From Flavobacterium granuli (lineage in GTDB: Bacteria; Bacteroidota; Bacteroidia; Flavobacteriales; Flavobacteriaceae): a stretch of DNA of 64,000 nt. Position numbers and translations under genes: made by a program. Below the pieces are notes generated by a model. That model had not been told where the DNA came from and made no database searches. It saw only the letters and a list, made by a program, of their open reading frames with translations. Positions within the stretch are counted from its first letter, which is position 1. The number at the start of each line of letters is the position of its first letter. The DNA is taken from positions 296,111 through 360,110 of the forward strand of contig NZ_FQWO01000003.1 of NCBI RefSeq assembly GCF_900129705.1. The letters are read 5' to 3'. Below are positions 1 through 8,615 of this stretch, piece by piece.

Positions 1-1
1 T

Positions 2-538
2 GGGATGAAGTCCCAAGATACTGCTGAATTATTTTTCGATAATGTAAAAGTTCCTAAAGAGAATCGACTTGGTGATGAAAAGATGGGATTTAAAATCATG
101 ATGGAGGAACTGGCTCGTGAAAGGCTCACCGTGGCTATTAATGCGGTAGGTTGTGCCGAAGGAGCCATTGAAAACACAATTACTTACACTAAACAACGTA
201 CTGCTTTCAAAACAGCTATTGCGGGCTTTCAAAACACCCAGTTTAAGTTGGCAGAATGTGCTTCTCAATTACAAATTCATCAAGCTTTTTTAGATCGTTG
301 CATTGAATTGCTGATAGACCATAAATTAACTTCAGAAAGTGCTTCCATAATTAAGTATTCTGCCACGGATATGTGTTGCAATGTTATCGACGAATGTTTG
401 CAATTGTTTGGCGGTTACGGTTATATGTGGGATTATCCAATTGCCCGAATGTATGCCGACAATCGTGTCGCTCGAATATATGCTGGGACAAACGAGATTA
501 TGAAGTTACTCATCTCCCGCAGGCTGTTCAAAGATTGA
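2..538 (+). CDS. acyl-CoA dehydrogenase, C-terminal fragment (5' end outside window)
   Basis: This is the C-terminal part of an FAD-dependent acyl-CoA dehydrogenase, which oxidises acyl-CoA to trans-2-enoyl-CoA in the cytoplasm. The reading frame is open to the left edge, so the apparent ATG at 5 is an internal Met in the family motif GMKSQDTAELFFDNVKVP. The C-terminal four-helix domain carries QLFGGYGY and the closing RIYAGTNEIMK. Alanine replaces the glutamate that serves as catalytic base in medium-chain enzymes (YEGT). The ARERL motif near residue 39 of the visible part matches the place of the base in long-chain and isovaleryl-type enzymes. This suggests an LCAD-like position for the base, but substrate length cannot be told. 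The gene is not functionally linked to the glycan genes downstream. Confidence 0.93.
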   Translation, partial: GMKSQDTAELFFDNVKVPKENRLGDEKMGFKIMMEELARERLTVAINAVGCAEGAIENTITYTKQRTAFKTAIAGFQNTQFKLAECASQLQIHQAFLDRCIELLIDHKLTSESASIIKYSATDMCCNVIDECLQLFGGYGYMWDYPIARMYADNRVARIYAGTNEIMKLLISRRLFKD

Positions 539-643
539 ATAGAATAATTTTAGATCAATGGTTTTGGATTTTTACTATCTAATCTCAATTTCGCAATTTT
601 GAGTAGTATATTATGTTTTTAAGGATAATGATTTTTTAATACA

Positions 644-665
644 TTTGCTAAAACGATTTAGCAAA
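644..665. promoter_or_regulatory. LacI-type operator upstream of manA
   Basis: A perfect 9-4-9 inverted repeat, TTTGCTAAA-ACGA-TTTAGCAAA, lies 73 bases before the mannose-6-phosphate isomerase start. The half-sites and the CG near the centre match the other sites at 1855, 3086 and 57895. LacI-family regulators typically bind such dyads. The regulator at 1926 is the obvious candidate. A weak -7-like element, TAGATTCG (698-705), lies downstream of the site. Confidence 0.7.
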
Positions 666-738
666 AATTAAAATGCTTATTGTTTTAGATAATTAGTTAG
701 ATTCGCACAAGTCAGTAACCATTAAAAATATAAACATT

Positions 739-1707
739 ATGAAAGCGGAATTTTATCCTTTACAATTTGATCCAATTTTGAAAGAAAGAATTTGGGGCGG
801 TGAAAAATTGAAAACGGTACTCAATAAACCCATTGTATCAAAAATCACTGGTGAGAGTTGGGAATTATCAACCGTAGAAGGAGATGTGAGTATCATTGCA
901 AATGGTGATTTGAAAGGAAAATCATTAACGGAAATTATTGAGCAATGGCCTAACGAGGTTCTAGGAACAGAAGTTTATGCGAGATTTGGAAAGCAATTCC
1001 CTTTGCTTTTTAAGTTTTTAGATGCTCGTGAAGACTTGTCGATACAGGTGCATCCAAATGATGAATTGGCAAAAAAACGCCACAATTCTTTTGGTAAAAC
1101 TGAAATGTGGTACATCATGCAAGCAGACGATGACGCCCGAATAATTGTAGGTTTCAAAGAAAATTCGAATGCAAAAGAATATCTCGAAAGTTTAAAAAAT
1201 AAAACGCTGTTGACATTATTAGATGATGTAAAAGTAAAAGCAGGTGATGTTTTCTTTCTGGAAACAGGAACAGTTCATGCTATTGGAGCTGGTATGGTTG
1301 TCGCTGAGATTCAGCAAACTTCGGATATAACCTATCGTATTTATGATTTTGATAGGAAAGACGCTCAGGGAAATACAAGAGAATTGCACGTTGATTTGGC
1401 TTTGGATGCTATCAATTACAATAAAGTGGATACTTTTAAGGAATATACTAAAGTAGTAAATCAATCCAATTCTATTGTAGATTGCCCTTATTTTACGACA
1501 AATTTTGTTCCATTAGATGGTGAAATCGAGGTGAAAAAAGAAGGAAAAACATTTACCGTATATATGTGTATAGATGGAAACTTTGAAATTGAATATAAAG
1601 GTTCTAAATATCATTATAAAAAAGGAGACACTGTTTTGCTAGCTGCGGCAATGAATAGTTACCTACTAAAAGGTAAGGCTTCAATTTTGGAAGTAGTCAT
1701 CTCATAG
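739..1707 (+). CDS. manA: mannose-6-phosphate isomerase, class I (cupin)
   Basis: This enzyme interconverts mannose-6-phosphate and fructose-6-phosphate in the cytoplasm using a metal ion, and so carries mannose freed by the downstream mannosidases into glycolysis. The 322-residue protein has the class I cupin fold. The expected metal ligands are Gln103 and His105 in SIQVHPND, Glu122 in KTEMWY and His180 in TVHAIGAG. Its length fits the short bacterial form (about 310-320 residues), not the longer E. coli type. It stands alone, followed by a LacI-family gene 218 bases downstream. An operator-like palindrome at 644-665 suggests control by that regulator together with the first SusC/SusD pair. 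Assignment is firm from the ligand set. Confidence 0.94.
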   Translation: MKAEFYPLQFDPILKERIWGGEKLKTVLNKPIVSKITGESWELSTVEGDVSIIANGDLKGKSLTEIIEQWPNEVLGTEVYARFGKQFPLLFKFLDAREDLSIQVHPNDELAKKRHNSFGKTEMWYIMQADDDARIIVGFKENSNAKEYLESLKNKTLLTLLDDVKVKAGDVFFLETGTVHAIGAGMVVAEIQQTSDITYRIYDFDRKDAQGNTRELHVDLALDAINYNKVDTFKEYTKVVNQSNSIVDCPYFTTNFVPLDGEIEVKKEGKTFTVYMCIDGNFEIEYKGSKYHYKKGDTVLLAAAMNSYLLKGKASILEVVIS

Positions 1708-1854
1708 TTTTTAAGGGTAAAATACTTATATGTAAAGGATGGTTTATCGTGACTTTCGAATAATCGTGTTTTAGTGATGCTATTATAAAATTTATTTATC
1801 ACAGAGATTATTGTATTTTATTAACATAAAAAAAACACTTCTTCGAAAAAAAAG

Positions 1855-1876
1855 TTTACTAAAACGTTTTTGTAAA
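1855..1876. promoter_or_regulatory. LacI-type operator upstream of the LacI gene (autoregulation)
   Basis: TTTACTAAAA followed by a CG centre and TTTTTGTAAA forms an inverted repeat with one imperfect pair. It ends 10 bases before a TATATTTG -7 element. Its position over the -33 region suggests that the LacI-family protein at 1926 represses its own gene. The half-site is the same as in the sites at 3086 and 57895. Confidence 0.68.
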
Positions 1877-1886
1877 TGTTTTTATA

Positions 1887-1894
1887 TATATTTG
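1887..1894 (+). promoter_or_regulatory. Bacteroidota -7 promoter element for the LacI gene
   Basis: TATATTTG matches the TAnnTTTG consensus of the Bacteroidota primary sigma factor exactly. It sits 31 bases before the ATG at 1926, and the operator at 1855-1876 lies just upstream. No well-spaced -33 TTG is evident. Confidence 0.55.
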
Positions 1895-1925
1895 TGATAA
1901 CATTAAGAAAAAAATAAGCCATTAG

Positions 1926-2936
1926 ATGAAAAAAATCACCATTAAAGATATTGCCTTAGAAGCACAGGTTTCTATTTCTACAGTATCTTTTGTACTTAAT
2001 GACAAAGGTGAAAAAATGGGTATCAGTAAAGCAGTCATAAACAGAGTACAAGATGTTGCCGAAAAGCTGCAGTATAGACCAAATATGATTGCGACTAGTC
2101 TTAGAACAGGGAAGACTAGGTCTATAGGACTTATTGTTGAAAATATTTCGAATCAATTTTTTTCTGTTCTCGCCCGAGTAATAGAAGAAGAGGCAAAGAA
2201 GTTAGGATATAGAGTTTTTTATTGTAGTACCGGTAATGATGATGAGAGATCAGCTGAGTTGGTTCAAAGTCTTCTTCAGGCAAATGTAGATGGCTTTATT
2301 ATTACTCCCACGGAAAAACTAGGAAAGAGTATTGATCAGCTTCTGAAAATGAAAAAACCTGTAGTTTTAATCGATAGGTATTTTCCAGGACAAAATGTTA
2401 GTCATGTGGTGATGGACAATTATGAAGGAGCTTATGCAACAACTGAATTTTTGATTCAGAAAGGACGTCATAATATTGCTTTGGTCAATAATAATTCGGC
2501 AATGATTCAAATGCAATTAAGGGAAAAGGGTTATGTTGATGCAATGAAAAAGGCAGGTATTTATAATGAAGAACTAATTTTGCATTTAGATTATCACAGT
2601 AGCGAAGAGCATAAAATTGAAGAAATGATGCGTTTCTTTCAAAAAAATAAATCCATAGACGGGACTTTTTTTTTAGCAAACTATTTAGGACTCGCTGGAC
2701 TTCAAGCTATTCGAAAAATTGGATTAAAAGTACCCGAGGAGATGTCTGTTATCAGTTTTGATGATCATTATAGTTTTAGATTGCATTCGCCGTCCATTTC
2801 TGTTGTTGAGCAGCCATTAGATGCAATTGGAATAAAAGCCGTTGGCTTACTTATGGATCAAATGCTTCATGAAGAGAATTTTGTGGTAGAAAAAGTGCTG
2901 CTAAAGGGAACGCTTGTCGTTAGAGAATCGGTATGA
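1926..2936 (+). CDS. LacI-family transcriptional regulator
   Basis: This is a sugar-responsive DNA-binding regulator of 336 residues, the usual LacI length. Residues 4-23 form the helix-turn-helix (ITIKDIALEAQVSISTVSFV), followed by the hinge region (YRPNMIATSLRTGKTRSIG). A periplasmic-binding-protein-like sensor domain fills residues 60-336. The effector is not identifiable from sequence. The operator at 1855 suggests autoregulation. Matching operators before manA, the adjacent susC and the distant second susC make it the likely local regulator of mannose or N-glycan uptake. No sugar-specific residue pattern was recognised, so naming the ligand would be a guess. Confidence 0.93.
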   Translation: MKKITIKDIALEAQVSISTVSFVLNDKGEKMGISKAVINRVQDVAEKLQYRPNMIATSLRTGKTRSIGLIVENISNQFFSVLARVIEEEAKKLGYRVFYCSTGNDDERSAELVQSLLQANVDGFIITPTEKLGKSIDQLLKMKKPVVLIDRYFPGQNVSHVVMDNYEGAYATTEFLIQKGRHNIALVNNNSAMIQMQLREKGYVDAMKKAGIYNEELILHLDYHSSEEHKIEEMMRFFQKNKSIDGTFFLANYLGLAGLQAIRKIGLKVPEEMSVISFDDHYSFRLHSPSISVVEQPLDAIGIKAVGLLMDQMLHEENFVVEKVLLKGTLVVRESV

Positions 2937-3085
2937 GTGGAGTTTGTAATTTGAAGTCCTTTATATAAAGATTTCAGTTTTTTTAATATATTCTGAATTT
3001 GATTCTCAAAAGTCTTTTTGATGATCAAAAAACAAATTATGAATTTGGAAAAGGAGTGTTTGTCATTTAGTATTTTTTTTACAAT

Positions 3086-3105
3086 TTACTAAATCGATTT
3101 AGTAA
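3086..3105. promoter_or_regulatory. LacI-type operator upstream of the first susC
   Basis: TTACTAAATCGATTTAGTAA is a perfect 20-base palindrome centred on CG, 99 bases before the SusC start. It is the cleanest example of the site also seen at 644, 1855 and 57895. No exact TAnnTTTG element was found next to it, so the promoter position is uncertain. Confidence 0.72.
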
Positions 3106-3203
3106 GGCTTATAATGGATAATATGGGATTTAAAAAAAAAATAAATATATTGAAATTGAATTTTACTTATTAATATTTTTTACAAACCAAAACCAAAAAA
3201 CAA

Positions 3204-6200
3204 ATGCTTATGAAACGAATTTTAGCAGTGTTAGGATTAGTTGTGTTTAGCTGCCTTGGTGCAGCAGCACAGAACCGATCTATAACAGGTGTAGTCACAG
3301 ACGCGGATAAAAAGGGTATTATTTCCGCCACCATCAAGGTAAAGGGAATATCCATTAGTACAGTAACAGATTTTGAAGGACACTTTACAGTGACAGTTCC
3401 TGCTGGTAAAGCCACTCTGGCGGTATCATCAGTTGGTTTTGTGTCAAAATCAGTTGATGTTGCCGGAAATGAGAACAATATTACTATTGTGTTGGCCGAA
3501 AGTACACAAGAGTTGGGAGAAGTGGTTGTAACCGCTTTGGGAATCAAAAAACAAAAAAAATCTCTGGGATATGCTGTTCAAGAGATAAAAGGGACTAGTC
3601 TGGTTGAGGCGAGAGAACCCAATTTGGCTAATGCTTTAACAGGTAAAGTAGCCGGTTTACAGGTAGTACGTTCCAGTGCCGGTCCTGGAGGATCTTCAAA
3701 ATTGGTTTTGAGAGGTTTTAACTCATTGACTGGAGATAACCAGCCGCTTATCGTTGTGGATGGAGTGCCAATGGACAACTTTACTGGAGCCTCTAATAAC
3801 GACTATTGGAATCCTAGCCTTGACATGGGTAACGGTATTTCGGATTTAAATTCCGAAGATATTGAAAGCCTTTCAGTATTAAAAGGACCTTCAGCTGCGG
3901 CTCTTTATGGATCCAGAGCTGGAAATGGTGTAATTTTAATTACTACTAAAACCGGTAAAAAACAAAAAGGATTAGGAATTACTTTTACGTCTTCTGTTGG
4001 ATTTGAGAGTATTTTTACGAGACCAAAACAACAAAACAATTTTGGTCAAGGTTCTGATAATATTTCAGATGCGCGTTCTAATTCAAGTTGGGGACCAAAA
4101 ATTGAGGGTCAAAGTTTGGTGAATTGGAATGGTGTTACTGAGCCTTTGGCTGCTTATGATAATGTGGGCAATTATTTTAGTGCAAGTGGTATCACTAAAA
4201 ATAACAGTATTTCGTTTCAGCAATCGATCCAAAAAACATCTATTTATACCTCAATAAACCGAATGGAAGATCAAAGTATGGTTCCTGGGGCTAAATTAGG
4301 TAGAACAAACTTGCTTGCCAGAGCAGTAACGAAATTTGGAGATACCGACCGTTGGACAGCAGATACTAAATTTCAGTATACTAATGCAAAAGCAAATAAC
4401 AGAACAGTAGGCGGACCTAATGGGACTAATCCGTTTTATTTATTAAATATTTTTCCAAGATCGGTTGATATTACACAGTTTAAAGATGCTACTGATGCTA
4501 ACGGAAATATGATTTGGTTTGGTGGCGGTAGCGGAGTTAATCCATATTGGGCTAATAAATATAATGTAAATGAGGATGTTAGAGATCGTTTCATGATGAA
4601 TGCATCGTTGAAATATGAAGCTACTAGCTGGTTGAATGCTGAAATTAAAGCAGGTGCTGATATGTACACTAATAATTCTAATGCAAGAACATATGCAGGT
4701 AGTCCTATGACGGCTACTGGTAGATACAGTTTAGGAAAAAGTACTTATACAGAAACTAATTATCAAGGTTTATTGATTGCTAAAAAAGATGATTTGTTTG
4801 GTAAATTTGGAGGTATGGCTACTCTTGGAGGAAACCTTATGGCGCGTAAGTCGTCATCAATAGGGGCTAGTGCAGGTCAATTAGTAGTGCCTAATTTATT
4901 CACCATAAATAATGCCGAAGGCAACCCAAGTGTAAATGAATCATTTAGTAGAAAATCAATTAATTCTCTTTTTGGATCGGCTCAGTTGAGTTATGATGGC
5001 TATTTATATTTAGATGCTACTTTTAGAAACGATTGGTCATCAGCATTAAGCAAGAAAAACCGTTCTTTCTTTTACCCTTCAGTAAGTCTCTCTTATGTGT
5101 TCTCCGATATGTTTGCAGCAATGAATAAAGAGTTGCCAGATTGGTTCTCTTATGGTAAATTGAGAGCGAGTTATGCTTCGGTTGGTAATGATTTAGACCC
5201 TTATAAATTATACAATCTTTATGGTATAGGTAAGGATCCTAATGGAAATACAACTGCTTCAAGAGGAAATGTATTATATAATGAAAATATAGTAAGTGAA
5301 TTAATTAAGTCAACTGAATTTGGTGCTGAGATGCGTTTCTTCAAAAGTAGATTTGGTATTGATGTAACAGTTTACAAATCTAATGCAACCAATCAGCTGA
5401 TAGAACTTCCAATGGATCCGTTAAGTGGGTACAGAGCGAAGATAATTAATGCTGGTAATATTCAAAACAAAGGGTTGGAATTAGTGGTTGACGGAAAAAT
5501 ATTGACCAATCCAAATTCACTATTATGGAATATTTCGGCTAATTTCTCCACTAACGAAAATAAAATTGTTTCACTTACTGATGATGTATCAGTATATCCT
5601 TTAGGAGGGTTTGATAATATTAAAGTTGTAGCCGAAACAGGAAAATTATATGGAGAAATCTATGGTAATAAATTTTTAAGAGTGACTGATGTTAACAGTC
5701 CATCATACGGACAATTAATAATTGGTGCTGACGGATTGCCACAAGCGGCTAGTGGTCCTGCTGTAAGTTTAGGAAATCAACAAGCAAAAGCTATGCTTGG
5801 ATTAACAAATACCTTTGCTTACAAAGGGTTTTCTATGGCGTTCTTGATTGATGCCAGATTTGGTGGACAAATGTTCTCAGGAACTCTTGCTGACATGCAA
5901 CAAAGCGGAACAGCATCTCAAACAGTAGTAAACGGATTAAGAGAAAACATCATTGCAAATGGTGTGGTTGTGAGTGGTACTGGTTATGCGCCTAATACTA
6001 CATCAGTAACTCCTCAATTGTATTGGAGTAGGGTAGCAGGTTCAGGTAATCTAGGTATTACGGAGGCTAATATTTATGATGCGAGTAACATTCGTTTAAG
6101 AAATGTTCAATTCAATTATGATTTTCCTGCAAAATTCCTATCTAAAACAGCTATCCAAAAAGCAAAAATAGGATTATCTTGTAATAATGTATGGATGATT

Positions 6201-6326
6201 AAAAGTCACATGAATGGACTTGATCCGGAATCTGTATTTGCAACTGGTTCTAACGCAACTGGTTTTGAAAATGGTTCAGCACCAACGGTTCGTACTTTCT
6301 TAGTTAACCTTGCATTGAGCTTTTAA
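3204..6326 (+). CDS. SusC-like TonB-dependent outer-membrane glycan transporter
   Basis: This is an outer-membrane barrel that imports oligosaccharides with energy from TonB. The 1040-residue protein starts with a Sec signal peptide ending near AAAQ. A carboxypeptidase-regulatory-like domain follows at about 25-105 (ITGVVTDADKKGIISATIKV). The TonB box/SusC signature is LGEVVVTALGIKKQKKSLGYA. The plug domain is at about 115-230 and ends in VILITTKTGKK. The rest is the 22-strand barrel with the usual C-terminal strand ending in phenylalanine. The start could equally be the Met two codons later. The partner SusD lies 21 bases downstream. A LacI-type operator lies upstream. Neighbouring genes suggest N-glycan or mannose-containing substrates, but specificity cannot be read from the barrel. 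Confidence 0.95.
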   Translation: MLMKRILAVLGLVVFSCLGAAAQNRSITGVVTDADKKGIISATIKVKGISISTVTDFEGHFTVTVPAGKATLAVSSVGFVSKSVDVAGNENNITIVLAESTQELGEVVVTALGIKKQKKSLGYAVQEIKGTSLVEAREPNLANALTGKVAGLQVVRSSAGPGGSSKLVLRGFNSLTGDNQPLIVVDGVPMDNFTGASNNDYWNPSLDMGNGISDLNSEDIESLSVLKGPSAAALYGSRAGNGVILITTKTGKKQKGLGITFTSSVGFESIFTRPKQQNNFGQGSDNISDARSNSSWGPKIEGQSLVNWNGVTEPLAAYDNVGNYFSASGITKNNSISFQQSIQKTSIYTSINRMEDQSMVPGAKLGRTNLLARAVTKFGDTDRWTADTKFQYTNAKANNRTVGGPNGTNPFYLLNIFPRSVDITQFKDATDANGNMIWFGGGSGVNPYWANKYNVNEDVRDRFMMNASLKYEATSWLNAEIKAGADMYTNNSNARTYAGSPMTATGRYSLGKSTYTETNYQGLLIAKKDDLFGKFGGMATLGGNLMARKSSSIGASAGQLVVPNLFTINNAEGNPSVNESFSRKSINSLFGSAQLSYDGYLYLDATFRNDWSSALSKKNRSFFYPSVSLSYVFSDMFAAMNKELPDWFSYGKLRASYASVGNDLDPYKLYNLYGIGKDPNGNTTASRGNVLYNENIVSELIKSTEFGAEMRFFKSRFGIDVTVYKSNATNQLIELPMDPLSGYRAKIINAGNIQNKGLELVVDGKILTNPNSLLWNISANFSTNENKIVSLTDDVSVYPLGGFDNIKVVAETGKLYGEIYGNKFLRVTDVNSPSYGQLIIGADGLPQAASGPAVSLGNQQAKAMLGLTNTFAYKGFSMAFLIDARFGGQMFSGTLADMQQSGTASQTVVNGLRENIIANGVVVSGTGYAPNTTSVTPQLYWSRVAGSGNLGITEANIYDASNIRLRNVQFNYDFPAKFLSKTAIQKAKIGLSCNNVWMIKSHMNGLDPESVFATGSNATGFENGSAPTVRTFLVNLALSF

Positions 6327-6346
6327 TCAATTATAAAATTTTAATC

Positions 6347-8257
6347 ATGAAAAATATAGTAAAAAAATCAGGTTTAGTTTTAGCAATGGTGGCTATGCTA
6401 AGTTCTTGCGATAATTTTGACGAAATAAACATAAATCCGACAGCCGCTAATGGGGATCAGGTACAGGTAGAGTATTTCATAAACAACTCTATAATTGGCG
6501 CGCAAATGAATCCGGATGTGGCCGAAAGATCATTTGTGCTTTATTGGAAAACAGCAGGACATCAAATGCTAAGCACCGGTATATCTGGCGGTAGTTATGA
6601 TGATGGTTGGTCCAGTGCGTATTACAATAGTTCTGCAAACTGGTTAAATGCTGTGAATACAGCAATACAAATAGCCGATGAACAGCAAGCTAAAGGTATT
6701 GTCAAGCCGTATTCAGGAAATCTAAAACAAGTGGCACGTATTTGGAGAGCTTATTTGATGAGTGAATTGGCAGATAACTTCGGACCTATAGCTATTGAGG
6801 CCTTTCAAGGAAAAAATCCAGAATTCAACAACTTGAAAGATGTTTATTATTTTATGTTGGCCGAGCTTAAAGATGCTTCTGAGAAATTAGACGTGTCGGT
6901 TTCTAATAACAGTAATGCAAAATTAAAAAACGAAGATCCGGCTTATGGTTATAATTATGTGAAGTGGAGAAAATATGCCAATTCTATGCGTCTTCGTTTA
7001 GCTATGCGTTTATCTGAAGTAGATCCTGCAAAAGCTAAACAAGAATTTGAAGCTGCTGCTGCGGGTGACTTATTAAGAGATGCTGCGGATAATTTTCAGG
7101 TACAAGAAAAACCGGGTTGGGATGATTTGACAGGTGTAATGAGTCGCGAATGGAATGCACAGATTATATCTGTAACTCTAAATAATCTTTATATCGGTTT
7201 GGGTGGTATAAAATCCACAGACCAGTTGGCCCCTTCTTTCCATGCTAGTGTGAAACCAGCCAATTATATAGGATTAAAATTTGCCAATCATTTTGCAACG
7301 AAAACAAACGAACCTGCTGCGGGCTATTGGTTAGATGGTTTGCCAAATATGATAGACCCTCGTGCTTATAAAACATTTAGTATTCCTGGGGATTTCACTA
7401 ATCCTAATTTTTCACCATACCCTTCTTGGGATAATAGCTCAAAAACGACATCAAGAAATTTGAAGGACGCTAATGGTGCAATAGTAAAAACAATTGACGC
7501 TACGAATACTTGGAATGCTTTTGCTACAGGGAATTGGGGTACAATGGCAAGTACAAATGAGGTACGAGCTTTCAATGGTACTATGCCAGGTTTATCTCAA
7601 GCATTTAGAGCAAGTAAGAGCCAACGTATCTTTTTTGCCTCATGGGAAACTTATTTCTTGTTGGCTGAAGCAGCTGTTAAAGGTTGGGCAGTACCAATGA
7701 GCGGTAAAGAAGCTTATGAAGAAGGTATTAAAGCAAATTTTGCCTATTGGGGAGTTTCTTCTCATCTAAGTGCTTATTTAACATCTGAGGATTACAATAG
7801 AGCGGGAACTTCTGTAAGTTGGAGTCATACTACGGAACCAGCTGCAAGTCATACTATGAATTATGTTGATGGATATACAAATACTCCTGGAGTGGCTACA
7901 ATTCTTTATCCTAAAAATAATTTGTATAAAAATGGAGCTGTTAAAAATGATTTATTGACTAAAATTATAACTCAAAAATTCATAGCGCAAACTCCTTGGT
8001 TACCTTTGGAAGGATGGAACGATCATAGAAGATTAGGTTTGCCTTTCTTTGAGAATCCTGCAGTAGAACAACCATTAGTAAATTTACCAGCTTTGACTCA
8101 AAGTAATTACATGAGTAATCAAGTTAGTTTCTTTCCACAACGATTGAGATATACTTCAGGATTGAGAAATTCAAACCCGAAAGGTTATGCCCAAGCTGTT
8201 GAGTTTTTAGGAGGAGATGATAGCGTCTTTACACCGCTTTGGTGGGCTAAACACTAA
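6347..8257 (+). CDS. SusD-like surface glycan-binding lipoprotein (SusD-like_2 type)
   Basis: This surface lipoprotein forms the lid of the SusC transporter and binds the glycan. The 636-residue protein has a lipoprotein signal with the lipid-acceptor Cys at residue 21 (MLSSCDNF). The opening FDEININPTAA, the tetratricopeptide-like helices around RIWRAYLMSELADNFGPI and the C-terminal WNDHRRLGLPFF are typical of the SusD-like_2 group. It is about 100 residues longer than many classical SusD proteins, as is common in this group. It is co-transcribed with the SusC gene and followed by a clear rho-independent terminator at 8289, which closes this operon. Confidence 0.93.
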   Translation: MKNIVKKSGLVLAMVAMLSSCDNFDEININPTAANGDQVQVEYFINNSIIGAQMNPDVAERSFVLYWKTAGHQMLSTGISGGSYDDGWSSAYYNSSANWLNAVNTAIQIADEQQAKGIVKPYSGNLKQVARIWRAYLMSELADNFGPIAIEAFQGKNPEFNNLKDVYYFMLAELKDASEKLDVSVSNNSNAKLKNEDPAYGYNYVKWRKYANSMRLRLAMRLSEVDPAKAKQEFEAAAAGDLLRDAADNFQVQEKPGWDDLTGVMSREWNAQIISVTLNNLYIGLGGIKSTDQLAPSFHASVKPANYIGLKFANHFATKTNEPAAGYWLDGLPNMIDPRAYKTFSIPGDFTNPNFSPYPSWDNSSKTTSRNLKDANGAIVKTIDATNTWNAFATGNWGTMASTNEVRAFNGTMPGLSQAFRASKSQRIFFASWETYFLLAEAAVKGWAVPMSGKEAYEEGIKANFAYWGVSSHLSAYLTSEDYNRAGTSVSWSHTTEPAASHTMNYVDGYTNTPGVATILYPKNNLYKNGAVKNDLLTKIITQKFIAQTPWLPLEGWNDHRRLGLPFFENPAVEQPLVNLPALTQSNYMSNQVSFFPQRLRYTSGLRNSNPKGYAQAVEFLGGDDSVFTPLWWAKH

Positions 8258-8288
8258 ATAATTAAGTATAAAATTTGAGTTAGTTTGA

Positions 8289-8323
8289 AATAAGTCGGGT
8301 AGCAATCTGCCCGGCTTATTTTT
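8289..8323 (+). terminator. rho-independent terminator after the first SusC/SusD operon
   Basis: The arms AATAAGTCGGG (8289-8299) and CCCGGCTTATT (8310-8320) pair with one G-T wobble around a 10-base loop and run into a T tract. It lies 32 bases after the SusD stop codon. Confidence 0.85.
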
Positions 8324-8615
8324 AATAATAAAAGCATTATTAATAAAATAGAGTAGAGCTAAATAGTTGTAGCTACTTATAGAGAGATAAAAAAACAGTT
8401 TAATTTTTTTCTTTTTGCATAAAAACCGGAAGTGTTTCCTGCAAAAAAAATAGAATTTAAAATTCGCCTCTTTAATAAATAGCGATCTAAAAAACTTCTT
8501 TGTTTGCTTATCGATGCTTTAAAAGCACTAGATTTTACCTTAATTAAATTTTGAAAAAAAGTTAGCTATGTTTGTTTATTTTTAATAGCTACTTTAAGAA
8601 ATAAACTTTAAAAAT
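8324..8615. other. non-coding gap before the mannosidase series
   Basis: This AT-rich stretch has no convincing gene on either strand. An exact TAnnTTTG element (TATGTTTG, 8567-8574) near its end is the likely -7 box of the promoter for the mannosidase series starting at 8616. No TTTACTAAA-type operator was seen here, so this series may not share the LacI control of the preceding operon. Confidence 0.5.

Noticed and set aside
3170..3547. 125-codon open frame opposite the start of the first susC
   Set aside because: It lies antisense to a certain SusC gene, has no recognisable motif and would include the susC leader. It is a shadow frame.
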